From the NCBI GenBank assembly GCA_958298945.1, contig OY282609.1, forward strand, positions 32,771,212-32,835,211: a stretch of DNA of 64,000 nucleotides. The letters run 5' to 3'. The notes beneath the pieces were generated by a model. The model made no database searches. It saw only the letters and a program-made list of their open reading frames with translations, and was not told the DNA's origin. Of this stretch, positions 1 through 13,500 are shown in pieces. Both the position numbers and the translations under genes were made by a program. Source of the DNA: Atherix ibis (taxonomy: Eukaryota; Arthropoda; Insecta; Diptera; Athericidae). Within the stretch, counting starts at the first letter, position 1. Each line of letters opens with the position of its first letter.

Positions 1-2320
1 TTTCAATTTGTAAATATTATTGTTTTTAACAGATTCCAATATAAATTCTTCATTAAGCATTGCAAGTGCTATAGATAATGGTTAAGGATATTTTGTTTCT
101 TTTTTTATGTGCGTTGGAGTAATTTTATAGATTTGAAAATTTTCTATCTGTTACTAGGTCATATTCAGTAAATAATGACGTTATTGATGTTAATAATTAG
201 TGACACGATTTAGTGGGAAATTTTCTTTGGTCACTTTATAGCGCCACGGCCGCAGCTTACTTAATGAGAATGGTCGAACGTTACTTGAAGGTAGCAATAA
301 GAAGTGGTTACCCTGTATGGATCATATTAGAATCTATTATTGTATTAAATTAAAGAGGCGATTTGAGAAGAGTTTTTGGATCTAGACGCTCCACAATGGA
401 AGAGGTCATATTTCAAAAAGAGTGCGAAATGCCCAATTCGAATTCTTGCCAAGAATCTTGGAATGGTTGCTGTTGATTAGACTGATTGTAGTCCATTTGC
501 CTACACATGACCAAACATTTTATATATTATTTAGTCACTGGAAACAGTTGAACAGTTTGCTCATTGCCAAGGATACTAATATATCTTGGAACCGTATGCA
601 ATCGTATGCTGTTGTGAAGAGGGTCAACTGCGAGACTCGCTAAAAATTGTTACACTGTCATATTCAGGAAAGTTGAGTACTACAGTCTTAACTGCCTCTC
701 TAATTGCTTACATTCTCTACATACGCTCTACCTGCGCTTGTCCAAAGAGGTACCTAAGCCTATTGGCCATAACCTTTTCCCATAACCACTTTATGATCAT
801 AGAGATGGACATTGTTTTTATTTGATTCTTTCAATGCACCCATCCTCACACTTAAGCTAAGCAGATTAAAATAGGAAAATCGATGGTACTTATTGGATAG
901 TGTGCGCCACAGCTGGCTGCATCACATTTAAAAGCCACCGCCTCATCGAAGCCTAAGCCAATAGTCAGGACCTATTTGTGGTGGTTAGCCCAAGAATGGG
1001 TTACTCTGAATTTGGATCGATGCTCCTTTCGAGTTCCCTTAGGAATGACTATCACAATTTCAGGGTTTGCACACCTAAATCACTGTTAGGCTTTTTGTAC
1101 CATGCACCATGTTAGGCTTTCACGGAATATTCACTGTAGGTTATATAATTTTGACCCTGGTTAGCCATTGGCCATCGTTGGGATGATAAGTTGGTCTATA
1201 CTTAAAATCCCGCCGCGGGGGGCGGATCCTAATTGTTTACAGTTCGACATGGAAAGGGAAACTTCTATTTAGTAAGATTCCACTCTCTATTTCTCGATGA
1301 TGACTGTGAAAAAAGTGTGCCATAAGCCAATCCGCTCATCACCAATTCAAGGAAAAGTTTCTTTTTCTCTTTGCATCTACTTACACGTAGTCTCGTAGGC
1401 ACCTTTAGCATCGCCCCCTCATCATGGTTTTCTGACGAAGAGAAAGAGGAAATCAATCATTCACACTTTTGCGTTGGTGGTGGAAAGAACTTGTTTCAAA
1501 CGAGGTTAATGTAAAAATTGTTGATATGGGCTATATTTCGATAGTGTAAGATGCGTTTCGGATCAGTTTCAATCAATATTGAGTCAATCAGAGAATAGTG
1601 CATTTTCGATATTGTTGACTCCCGTTATTGGCATCCTGCCATATTGTAAGGAAGTAGAGTAATGTGCCATTCAAAAGGATGTTCTTTCCTATAATTTTCT
1701 TTGATCTTACTTTGCCTTACCTTATATTTGCTACTGATTAGAATCTTTACCATCTTGAGAATGGCATTCGTTAGTCTGAAGATTGCATTTTCCCCAAGGG
1801 CAATGGTTATACTCAGATTGCAACTACGCTTTCTGCAGATTTGGAGACATGGCGGATTTGTGATAGAGACAACTGCGCAATTGTTCTCGCTCCAACCAAC
1901 CCTTTGCTCCAGCTAATGTGAAAAGTACAGTGCAATGGGAGAATCCCTGTGGAATGTCGTTTTCTATCATGCGAAACAGGTTGTGCTTGAAACGTATAAA
2001 CGAAGAATCTCCAGGATAGTAGAGTCAACTCCCTACTTCAAACGTCGTCAACTTCTCACGTATTCCTATTCTAAATCGAACGACAACATCATACCACAAA
2101 GTCTGTGCATATAGTAGCTATGTAGTAATTATTCCTTCAAAATAATGGTTTTTAGAAAATCTTTACTTATTTTTTCCTACATACACTAGTGAATAGTGAA
2201 GTTGTGTATTTGTAATGGGTGATAGAGTGCGCAAGAAGTTGGACTTACGAAACGTTACAACGAACCTATGGGGGAGCACCTTATCCTTAAAACACATGTT
2301 TTTTGTTGGCATAAAGTATT
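1..2320. other. No gene recognised; possible LINE relic
   Basis: No convincing coding exon is visible. Short open frames exist on both strands but match nothing I recognise. On the minus strand around 1300-1230 the translation contains FPFHVEL, which resembles CPFHEELWAMRM in the LINE RNase H relic at 50.6 kb, and the DNA of the two places is visibly similar over about 35 bases. Much of this stretch may therefore be an old, heavily decayed non-LTR retrotransposon in minus orientation, but this is only an inference. Confidence 0.25.
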
Positions 2321-2329
2321 TTTAGGTGG

Positions 2330-2490
2330 CCGAGAAGTAGTGGAAAACTAACCACGTTAAGGGAGGTTTTCAACATCAAAAATTGTGAAAATGTTGAACG
2401 AGTGAAAGCGCTTATAAGGGTCAGAACGTCGATTAATATTGAAACAACTTAGAAAGGCTTCGAAAGAGGGTTCTTCAACGAGTTTCCGTC
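2330..2490 (+). mobile_element. Mariner transposase N-terminal relic
   Basis: Across several frames the conceptual translation gives GREVVEN, STSK, and ENVERVKALIR, which matches the linker between the two helix-turn-helix domains of mariner transposases (typically GRPSTSK followed by NVERV and a basic run). It is broken by stops and frameshifts and no terminal repeats were identified. The same signature recurs on the minus strand near 44.75 kb, so both may come from one mariner family. Non-functional relic. Confidence 0.35.
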
Positions 2491-2499
2491 GAAAAAAGG

Positions 2500-5400
2500 T
2501 ATCCCTATGGTATTTCTAATCCCCCCTGTTCATTTTAGTCTATGAGAATGTTTATGCCCCAAGATTAGAAAACAATTGAAACTACGTCATTTCGGTACTC
2601 TGTCCAGTTGAAAACTGTAAACAACGTTTTCAAAATCCGCCTCATTACTTTCTGCCACTCATCTTGTGTGTTATTTTCGATATAAAATGTTCCAGTGTAA
2701 ACTTCCGAAATAAAATGAAATTATAATGAAGCTTATAAAAAGACAAAATTTTCATTTAACTTTGGTTAAGAAAAGATAAACTTATGGCGAATCTGAACTA
2801 CTCCTCGTAAATAATTCAAGATACGCCATCGAATAGAAAAAATTTAAAAAAAAAACGGGTTTTATGAAATTTTCAACAATTCCAAATCTGTGTCTGATAG
2901 AAGGGATTAGTTGTTAAGAAGGTTTTATTGTTATAAATGTAGGTTTGGCCCAAGTCCATAATTTTGTAATCTAGTTCAATGGAGAAGACGCACCTTGACA
3001 GAACTTCAATGTAAAAATATGGCCACAAGCCAATATATATACTCAATATAGGATATCGAACTATCCTCAAAACGAATTCGTATCAATGGCCGCCAAATAG
3101 TCTCCCAATATTTTTTCATTCTTCGTTCTAATTGTCAACTGGCCAGACTATATTCTGTAATTCTGCAATTCCCGTTCATTCGTTCGTCTCAACAGTTTTT
3201 ACATTTACTTTCCGAACACATGCATTCGCAATAACTGCATCGCGTGCTTAAACTATATTCGCCTGCCATACGTGTAGATTGACACCTGTTTGAGTTTTCT
3301 GCATTCATCCCATTTACGAAGAGTATTTATTTATATATTTAAATGTAAATTTTTCCACACTTTAACCACCACAGTAACCCACATCTATGATTATTAGCAA
3401 TGAAAGGTAAAAATCAGCTTTTGTTTTTGTTTAGAAATTTTTGACTGGTTACTTGGTCGCGTGAATTTCATTTTCGAAAGAGAGTTTTTGTATTACCTTC
3501 TCGACAATCACCTCTATTCGTATGCACAAGTTAAACAAAACGAAGATGATTAGAGAAGGTAGGAAGATGTCGTCTTAGATAATTGCTATAATTTTCGTCA
3601 CAATTTTACATTTATACGAAAATAATGGCAATTCATTTCTAACGAGCTGAAGGAGGTGCAGGAAGAAGGGAAGACAAGAGCAAATTAATCTATACAATAG
3701 ACCAAATGATAGAAATTGTTTTACATTCGAAAATTTTTGCCATACTATTACCTCTTTTAGATTGGAGTGTACCCCACTACAAAAAAAGAGAAGAAAAAAA
3801 AACAAACAAAACAAACGACAATTGAATTGAGTGTGTTTACGAATTCGAGTGGCATGTTACTCTCTTATTCTCTGTAGTTTGTTGGTTTTTTTGCAGCTGG
3901 TTGTAAAAATTGCAAATTAACTATAACACCTCAGACAGAAGAAAACTTTAAACAAAAATAAACGTACTCAACACAGTAGCATAACGAAAAGTGGTGTAGT
4001 TCAAAAAAAAAATGCGGAGTTAGACCGATAGAAAAGTGTTGGTGGATCTTCGGTAGCAATAGAACGAACGGTACGTATATTCAATTGTTTTTCACTTCAA
4101 TTCGCATATTTTTCTCTTTCTTTTTTGACAAAAGCTTAACCAAAGAAAGAAAAAATACAAATTGTTGAACAATTTTTTTTGTTGTTTTCTTTTGTTAACT
4201 GTATTCCGCTCTAATAAATTTCGTTTCTTTTACTTGTGTTATAAATCAGCACCACCGCCTCCTCCATGGTCAGGTGCACCATCTACAAAACCATAGGTAC
4301 CACAGATAACCGAAGAAAAATTCATGTTCAGTTTTTTACATAATTTCGAAGAAAATAATTCGCATCAATCGAATTTCTTTTTGATTAAAGAATTTTCATT
4401 GAAGACGACAAAATTTCCTAACGTGCGCGGTGCTGTGCTGTATGGTTGTTGTTTTTTAAATTTAAATGTTCTTGTCGTGTTGATCAAATTATTATCATTT
4501 TTGTTTAATAATTATTATTTGGAATATACAAAACAACCAATATAGTTGAAAATTGACGTGATCGTGTTAATTCTCTTAACAAATTTTTCGATTTTGAAGG
4601 TAAAAATAAAATTATTTTTTTAAGTGAAAATCTAACGAAAATTTACCTTATCAGGTTAAAGAGGAATATTTTTTTTTCTGTGTATTTTTTTTTCAATTTT
4701 TACTAAAAGTTTGAAGAGTTATTAGGGAAAAAATTGTGCTGAAAAAATAAAAATAAAATATATTCTCAAAAAAGTGAAATACTAAAAAATGTTAATTTAA
4801 TAAAGTTTTAAGTTAAATCAGTTTTTTAGTTAAAGCATTTAGAATTAAATAAACATTTAAAATTTAATCGTTAGCCAAAAGACTTTGAGGTTTGGTCGCT
4901 ACCTTATGAGTTGTTTGTCCTAGAAACCTTTCAGTAGTTAAGATAATATTGAAGGAATCATGAGAATTATTATTAGGATTTTGTATTAGTAAAATTCATT
5001 TGATAACATTTTTTTTCTTCAATATTTGGATTTAAATAATTAAAAATTCCTTTTAAATATATTCACAGAACGGTAAGTGTTTTTTTTAGTGAAATCCAAA
5101 GTAGGGCTTGTTTCTTGTGGAAATTTCATAGCATTTCCGGATTATTTGGATTAACTCAATTGTATCGATTAAACTATGGAATTAATGGCTATCGTGTTTA
5201 TATTATATCTTTTTTATAAAATCTAATAAGGAGAAATTGGTGGTTGGTGATATAGCCTAGTACAAGCCTTATATTTCTGGTAATACAGCCTAGTACTGGC
5301 CTTATAGTCAAAATAGTCTCGTTAAAATGTTTAAACATATTTACTAGTTTTCCATCTTTTATTCCGAGACAGTGGGTTTGTGTAAAAAAAATGCAATTTT

Positions 5401-5590
5401 AAAAGAAATCCTTAATTCATCAAACTTCAATTAATTTTTTACCTACTAAGCATCACCATCGTATTTACTTTAAATTAAATGTTTTTTAAAGTCATTAAAT
5501 CATCGTCATGTTATTATATTCAGTGACAGCCACATATTCAAAGAATCCATTCGTAGCTGATTGAGTGATATTGTTCTCAACTATATTTGA
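2500..5590. other. Gene-free AT-rich stretch upstream of CdGAPr-like gene
   Basis: No supported coding exon. The stretch could contain non-coding 5' exons of the CdGAPr-like gene: a plausible donor (ACG followed by GTACGTAT) lies at about 4070, and an acceptor-like site is followed by a short proline-rich frame at 4251-4307 that ends at once in a stop. Neither can be confirmed. Imperfect short direct repeats (a TAGCCTAGTAC-type motif) lie at about 5250 and 5285. Confidence 0.3.
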
Positions 5591-5599
5591 CAAGACCTA

Positions 5600-5700
5600 C
5601 TTAACAAGGGGGTGTTGAATTGCGTTGGGCTTCAGGTCATGTGGGATTTGCGGACAATAAGGGGCTCATCAATTGGCGGTTAAAACTCTCAGCTACCTGT
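5600..5700 (+). mobile_element. Possible LINE RNase H relic
   Basis: A plus-strand frame reads RWASGHVGFADNKG, which fits the RNase H-type signature of many non-LTR retrotransposons (W..GH.G..gN..AD). No reverse transcriptase is found upstream and the flanks are not open. Treat as a tentative decayed fragment. Confidence 0.3.
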
Positions 5701-5726
5701 TGTTCAGAGCAGTTCCTAACTTGCCG

Positions 5727-5791
5727 CACCTACTAACCAAATGAGAAATGACTTTTTTCAATTAGCACCTGCTAACCAAATGGGAAATGAC
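5727..5791. repeat. 26-bp direct repeat pair
   Basis: Two copies of a 26-bp unit (5727-5752 and 5766-5791), differing at two positions, lie 39 bp apart. The unit contains CTAACCAAATG and GAAATGAC. Function unknown. Confidence 0.75.
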
Positions 5792-6260
5792 ATTTGCCAA
5801 TTCGCAGACATACGGGCTGGACAAGTAGTGAAACGTTTTTTTCAAAAAATTAACTAACCAGTCTACTTGACAGTCTTATCAAAATTTTGGGAGCGGAAAC
5901 TTTTTCTTTTAGAAAACCACCCTCTTTCCATATGCCCATTCTATGACGTTCAACTCACTAAAAGTATTGTGCTACCGGAACGTCATTCTACCCAACATTC
6001 TTTTCTAATGAAAATCCCTTCATTGTGGAGCTTTTATATCCCTTAGTATCATTTCCAAGTCCTCTTTTAGAGGGGGCTTGTAGTGTAATAATTGTATTCT
6101 GAGGTTTCGAATGAAAACTTTCACTTACTCTATGATCGTTTTCATGTGCTTATATGAACTTTGTGCGAATTAAAAATAGTATTTGTGTCAAATTTGGATA
6201 TGGCTGACTAGCTGACTGGCTGCGAGCTGACAATTAGCTGACTATTTGATAGGCAATAAT

Positions 6261-6763
6261 AAAAAATTAAAAGTTGCCGATCTTTGGAACTGCCGAGTCG
6301 GGCAAGTTTACTGATACTTTAACTTTTCGTTAGCCAACCTCAGCCGTCAGCCACTCGTTAGTTAGCCGTCAGTCGTCAGTCAATTTTTTTCGTGCCGTCA
6401 CGTTGGATGACGTTCGTTAATTTGGCTGATCGTCTAATAACACCTTTAGACTTATACTAGCAAGGGAAGAGTAAGTTTTTCTTGCCGCTGGTTGCAAAGT
6501 TGTTTGCCATGAAAAAATTAAAAGTTGCCGATGACTTTGGAACTACCAAGTTGGACAAGTTTACTTGACCGTCGAATACCTTAACTTTTCGTAGCCAACC
6601 TCAGCCGTTAGCCACTCGTTAGTTAGCCGTCAGTCGTCAGTCAATTTTTTTCGTGCCGTCACGTTGGCTGAGGTCCGTTAATTTGGGTGTTCGTTTAATA
6701 ACACCTTTAGACTTAAACTAGCAAGGGCTGAGTAAGTTTTTCTCGCCGCTGGTTGAAATTGTG
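6261..6763. repeat. Tandem duplication, about 250-bp unit, two copies
   Basis: Copy 1 (about 6261-6501) and copy 2 (about 6512-6763) align over nearly their whole length with scattered substitutions and small indels. Each contains AGTTGCCGA, a run of related GTCAGTCGTCAGTC and GCCGTCAGCC motifs, and an identical GACTTA-AACTAGCAAGGG-type stretch. The unit is clearly richer in GC than the surroundings. If 7488 is the first coding exon of the CdGAPr-like gene, this repeat is upstream of the coding start, in promoter or 5' intron DNA. Confidence 0.85.
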
Positions 6764-7487
6764 TTTACACTCATTAAATTGCATTTGTTTCAAAAAAGTT
6801 ATTTAGTTCACCTAACTTTTCACTAACATTATACATGTTTAGATTCTCGCACATTTTCTAAGTACTTGGTCTAAAATACAATCCAAAAATATTTTTTATC
6901 GTTGTTCATACGAAGCGCATACGCCTTCTGTGAAATCATATCATGAACAGATCTTAATAAAAAATTTAAAACTCTTTAATTTCACCATAAATTGGTGAAT
7001 TTCAAACACTTATCCATTTTTTTATTTTTAAATACAAAAACCTCACCTTGCTCGATTGTATATTAAATTAAAATTTCACAAAAAAAGAAAACATTTCATA
7101 TTGTTTTAAATAAAAAGTGTTCAATCTTTAATAAAAAACAAGTTTCATTTTATTTCAATAATTAATTACTGCAATTTTGTTTTTCAAAATAAAAAGACAA
7201 ATTTTGATGAAAGTAAATTATATTATTTACATGTTGCTTTTTCGTCTTATTGGCAAAAGTTTATTTTTCTCTAATTGCTATTTTGATGGTGCCTTTTGTT
7301 TTTATTATAAAAAACTTTTGTAAATATTACATTTTTTTATAAGCAAACATTTCAATTTTTCATAAGTGTAGTCGTCGTATTGTTTTGTTTAAATTTACCC
7401 CAAAGTAGCGATTTTTAGAAGATTTAAAAATCTAAAAAGTTAATAATAAACTATCGTAGTTGTATCTTTAAAATAGAAATTGTTTAG

Positions 7488-7526
7488 ATGTCAGAATGTT
7501 TTATCATGACTGATATGAGGACGTGC
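7488..7526 (+). CDS. CdGAPr: Candidate first coding exon of CdGAPr-like gene
   Basis: The PX exon has no in-frame ATG of its own ahead of the domain and opens directly after an AG acceptor, so an upstream start exon is needed. The best candidate is a 13-codon stretch beginning ATG at 7488 (Met-Ser-Glu-Cys-Phe) and ending at a strong donor, TGC followed by GTAAGTATT, in phase 0, which is exactly the phase required by the acceptor at 8597. No other evidence supports it, and an exon further upstream is possible. Confidence 0.4.
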
Positions 7527-10500
7527 GTAAGTATTCTCTATTGTTGTGTATTTATGTAAATAATCTATATTGTGCAAACCCGTTTTATAAATAGAATTTC
7601 TTAGGGGGATCATAAATAATATTTAATCGCAATCTTTTCTTTAAAGAACAGAATAGAAAAGATTATATTTGCGTCAGTTTTTATCAAAAAGGGCGAACTA
7701 CTAAAACAAACTATGAAATGCAAGGAGTGGTGGTATAGTCCTTTTAAAAAAGGCAAGTAAATAAAGATGAAATCATCGTTTTGACCCAAATAAAAGTTGA
7801 GTTTGTCATAAAAGCCCATTTACCATAGGCAAACATGAAACACTCTTTTCATCAATCGATCTTTTGTAGGTATGGACGGACAACACAATTAATATCACCA
7901 TTATGGCCTTGTAGTCACTCCTTTTTTTTGGTATATAAAAACAGGAATTGACTAAGGTAGCTTCCCGTAGCTATGCCAGCGTATGTATATAACTGCATGG
8001 AGTAAATTTATTACAACCGAATATTCGGTTGAGTTGGCGAACCCGAATTATTCTGAACTCTTCCGATCTCCCCCCGCGTCTATTTAAATGGCCTTTTTTC
8101 TGAATTCTTCAGTTTGGATTGTCCTAGTTTCAACATAGGACATAGCAAAATTCAATGGACAACCTTTTTCTAGAACGTAACTTATCAGAGGTTAAAGATT
8201 TTGGTTTCAATGCGTACATAGTAAGTTGGAGTACATTTTATTGTCTTGTTTCCAAAATTTAGTGCCAGAGTTAAAAAATCATTGAAATTTTAATTTCTGT
8301 TTATGTGACGGAATTGCGCCCATGCCCGTTTACATTCCGCAACGGACACTGGATGTCTGGATGTTTGTAATTGTTTCGAATTTAGTTCGCATTAATTTAT
8401 TTATAAATGGTAGCGAGTAACAATTGCAGCGATTAACGAATGCTAATTATGCAATTGAATTGAAAATGAAATTGCAGGCATTCTTTTCTCGTTTCTGAAT
8501 TTTTTTTAATTTGTTTGCTTTTCTTTTATTATTAGCTTGTGCAATTGAAATTTTTTTAATGAAATTTTCCTGTTTATCTTTTTGCATAACTTCCAGGGCT
8601 CTTGCCGCTTTCCAAAATTAGAAGAGTGCGCCCATTTCCATTACGAACGTGTACAACTTGGATCCATATCGATTCGGTTGGTCGATGATAAATCAGATTT
8701 ATTGAACAGTAGCATAGCATCACAGTCGATTGGCGGAGATGTTGGTGCATCAACACCATCACAGACTGGTTGCCAGCAATCGTTAAGATTACTGAATCCA
8801 TCGAGCTATTGGTTTATAGTTAAAGTGATATCTAGTCGATCAGACCCGTTCCTGATAAAACGATCCCTGGAGAACGTTCGTATGTTGGACGAAATGTTGC
8901 ATCGGTGTGTGTACGATAGAAAAATCAGCGGCCTCAAGGATCTGAACGAGCTAGAATTGAAAACTGAGGAGGATGTAGACTATGCAGTTGCCAAATATTT
9001 TGAACGCTTTTCAAAAATAGCTTCCGATTCACTGACTTGTGGAACCATTCTAACATGGTTTCAATTAGATAATAAGGGTAGACGTCTTCCATTGGCGGAT
9101 ACGGACACAATGCGAAGTATAAATACCCCTGCCGTTGGTGCTGCTTATGGTGTTCGAAGGTAAGCATCATTTATTACTTTTCCTTATAACAAATTTCACC
9201 ACAACGGACTTTTTTTGTTGTTGCTTTTCTTACAGATACGTTGCACAAGCATGCGATGAAATTTCGATCGAGGTCGGGGATATGATATCGGTGATAGATA
9301 TGCCAAGTCCAGCTGAATCAATTTGGTGGCGTGGTAAAAAAAGTCATCTGCAAAAAAGTCACTACGAAGTGGGTTTCTTCCCACAGAGCTGTGTCGCGAC
9401 GATTGGCGACAAGGTTCCCAGATATCTTCCTTTACCGGCGCCTTTAGTCGGCCAACTGGACGTTTCACCAACAAAGCCTGTTCTACGTAAACATGGAAAA
9501 TTGATTGCATTCTTCCGTAGTTTCATTCTATCTCGGCCATCGCGTCGAAGATTAAAACAGAGTGGAATATACCGCGAGAGAGTATTCTCGTGTGATTTAA
9601 GCGAACATTTACTTAATAGTGGCCAAGAAATTCCGATGGTGCTAAAATGCTGTGCAGAATTCATTGAAGAGAATGGTATCGTTGATGGTATTTATCGTCT
9701 ATCGGGCATTACTTCAAACATTCAGAAATTACGACGAGCGTTTGATGAGGAACGTATTCCAGATTTAGCGCATCCCGAAATAAGACAAGACATTCATGCA
9801 GTCAGTTCCTTATTGAAAATGTATTTTCGTGAACTTCCAAATCCCCTGTGCACATACCAACTTTATGATAATTTTGTTGAGGCTATACAATCGAGAACAG
9901 AACCAAACGATCGTTTAAGATTAATGAAACAGACTGTTTTAAAGCTACCGCCACCTCATTATAGGTAAGTTATCTAATTAGTTCTGAAAATATTTTCCAC
10001 ACTAAAAGTTACTTAGTAAATACTTTTTGCGATTTAAAAAATATTGAGACTATCTTGTAATTTCTGTTCAAATATCATATATACCTGCAAAGATTAATTT
10101 GTATTGAATTTCCTTTCAGAACATTAAAATATCTGACAACACATTTGTACAAAATATCAAAGCATTCGGCTAATACAGGAATGACGGATAAAAATTTGGC
10201 TATTGTTTGGGCGCCGAATTTGCTTCGTAGTCCAGCTCTTGAGTCTGGAGGTAATTTATAATTATTATAGAATAAAAAGAGACAAAAACATAAGTTATTA
10301 TTTTTAATTTTTTAGGTGTTGCTGCGTTACGTGGTGTTGGTGTGCAAGCAGTCGTAACCGAGTACCTGATTAGAAACTGCAACTTAATCTTCGATCCCAG
10401 TGAGGATTTTCCACGATTTGGACATAACGATCAGAAATTGGACTCATTAACCGACTGTGAGAGCTTACTAGTCGAACAGCGAGAACATGATCAATCGCTA

Positions 10501-13500
10501 TGTCTTATAGAACGGCCAAAGAGTTTAACTGCGGGTGGTGCGAAACTGATTAGCTTGGAGGAGGCACAAGAACGTCATAGTCGTCTCGACACTTTTGACG
10601 CGAATAAAGCAATTCCAATAAATACGCCATCGACGAATATCGGTTCCTATATTGAAGTTGGCGGAGGCCCATCTAGTCTTCCTGATAAATACCACACAGT
10701 TTTGCCTGTTCCAAGGAGTTGGCAAAAACGAAAAACCCATTCTTGGAAATCACTTTTTACTCGTAATCCACGAAATTCGAACAGCAATAATGACATTAAA
10801 GCAATGAATACAACATCGCCAGTGCAAAAAGAACAAGAAGTTATCATACAATGTTCGGAAGTTAGTGTCAGCAAAATGGACAAACAACCGATTAGCACAG
10901 CAAGTAGTATAACAATTTCTCAAAAGCCAAAATCAATTGATTTGTTTGATGGCGGGAAGCCAATGGATGTTTGTGTTCGGTCGAATTCTATCGATAGTCT
11001 TCGAACAGCTGGGCATTCTCGATCGGTGTCACACGATTCCTACTTTGACTTATTGCAATCACCTCTGCGTACAGTAGCAACATGTCCCTCAAGGGAACTT
11101 TCAGAGCTTGGTTTAAATTTTGATCGGGAAGAGCCGGAAATGAGGATATTCTCTGAAAGCGAAAGTTTAGTCAGTAGCCCAAAAGTAGGAAAAGAGAATA
11201 TTCCGCCAAGTAGAAGAGTATTGCGAGCACGACCAGAGGAGTTTTCCAGCGCTACGAATAGCGTTAATCCGAGTCCGAAAAAGCAACCACGATTGAATAT
11301 ACTAAGTCCCACTGAGGTGCCAAGTTGGGCGACTACAGTTATTGAAGAACGACACGCAGATGAAAGCTGTTGCAAGCGATACAAATTAGAAGACCAGTTG
11401 TCTGACATTCAATTCATTGACTGCAATACTCCTGAGCATACAATTAATAATCCAAATACGATTTATACAAGTGTTCAAGTTCATAATCCGCCAAAGTCAC
11501 TTTCGAAGAGCTCCAGTTGCAACGAAGATGCTGAAAGTGTTAAAGAAAATAAAACAACATTTGAGGCAATTTTCGAAAATAAACATCACAAAGAAGAGAC
11601 TAATCACATAAACACCCGATATAGCTATCCCGGTGTTCAACTGGGGGGCAAGAGAAAAGATAACGACTCCTTGATCAAGGAAAGGTTCAGCTATCCAGGT
11701 TCGAATAGTTTACGCGAAAGTAAATACGTGTGCCGAATGCCAACTGGTGATTTGAAAATGAACATTGAAGAAGAAAAACGAGACGAATTAGAAACGAATC
11801 GGTTTGTTATTATAATCAGTTTTAAATTTCTAAGCATTATTTCCAATTAACATGTTATTTCCTTTTGTTACAGTCAACGTTTTCCCTTGAAAGTTGAATT
11901 AACAAAACCAAAAAATCGATACAGTTATTGTGAGCCTACAACAACCAATCAAGTAGCAGCGGACACAAATGCCTCTGTTAATTTTCTATTACGGAGTAAC
12001 TCTGCTGATATTGCGAAGAATACAAAAAACGAAATGGAAAGATCAAAACTGAGCGTTGCAACACCATCATCACCAGAGCAAAGCCCTCGATACTCATTGC
12101 TGGTCGGTGAGACGAGTTCGGAGAATAGTAGTACTATTAATACACCAGTTTATGATATGGATTTGCCGGCAAGTCATAATTGTAATGGGGATGATGATAG
12201 CGGGGGAAATTGCTCCGTACAAAACTACAATACCAAAGATTTTAGTTGTTTAGTCTCTGAAGATAGTTGCAATAATGTAAGTGAAACATTTAAAATTCCT
12301 AAATTTAAACAAAGTTACAATTTGTTATAACTTTGCAAAAACGTCTGTGATAAAAGTGTATCTTAAATTCATACGGGAAAAAGAAGAAATAACAAACTTT
12401 CCACATACACGCACCTATTTTAGGAAGAACAAGAAATTATTAGGTTTATCGAAAATTACAATAAGTATGGATTTATAATAGGCGCGAAATCTAATCAAAT
12501 TAGGAAAGTATTTCAGCCTACAGTAGACGGTTTAAAATAATTTATGGAAGATTGAAGCCATGTAAATGGGGTGTCCTTTTTTACGGAAGAATAAAACTTA
12601 GCTCGCTCAACTCTCACTAGTTATATATAAACCTCCAAAGAAGTTGTCTTATCTAATTTGCATATTAATGGAGAAAATAGATAATTTAACACGTTGACAG
12701 CAAACCCACGAGGCAGTTTACTGATAGGGTTTTTATAGTATGCCTTTTCGATGCTCAACACGAGTCAACACATTGTAAACGCATAGGAATTATGTGGGAT
12801 GGTCGTCGGTTAAAGTGTTCATTACTAATAAAGAGGCGCCATAAAATAACTAAAGTATAATATTTTTTACAAAATTATCAAAAAAATTGAGATTATTTTG
12901 TAATCATCGGGATAGTGCGAAAGCATTTTTTTTTACAAAGGAACAATTAAAATTGAAGTCATAATATAAAGATGAAAATGTGTTTATATAATTTTATACA
13001 ATAAATTGAAACAAAATGATATCGCCTAAAACAGATTACTTTAAAATAGGCTTGGCAGTCCAATGTGTTAATATTTCTGGAAATTGTGAAAATATCCATT
13101 AAACTGTCAATCAAGTTTTTCTTAGATAAAAATAAGCAAACATAACCTAAGAGTTTGAATACAATTCCATTGCTGACTTGAAATGGTATCAGAATTGATT
13201 GTGGGAATTTTTTATAACTTAATTAGTCTATATCGAAAATATTATTTTAAAGTTTTAATAATTATTGTTATTTTAAAGTTTTAATAACTTAGATAATTTA
13301 CAGACATAAAATTTATGTTAAAAAATACTATTTTTAATAGCAGTCCAAAATCTATTATTTAATTTTATATAAAATATTTTTGTTCATTGCTTCCAAATTT
13401 CTGTTTTGTTCTTTTTAGTTGACATCGCAATTGTCGCACAGTGCCCATGATAAGCGTGATATTAGCGCATTAAAACGTGAATTATCACTCGATCTAGAGG

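Noticed and set aside
4251..4307. Proline-rich frame (PPPPPWSGAP) after an acceptor-like site, considered as an early CdGAPr exon
   Set aside because: It ends in a stop after 15 codons and the phase of possible donors does not lead convincingly to the PX exon.
10647..11408. Minus-strand frames of 71-122 codons over the CdGAPr exon
   Set aside because: Antisense shadows of a strongly supported plus-strand exon with consistent splice phases.
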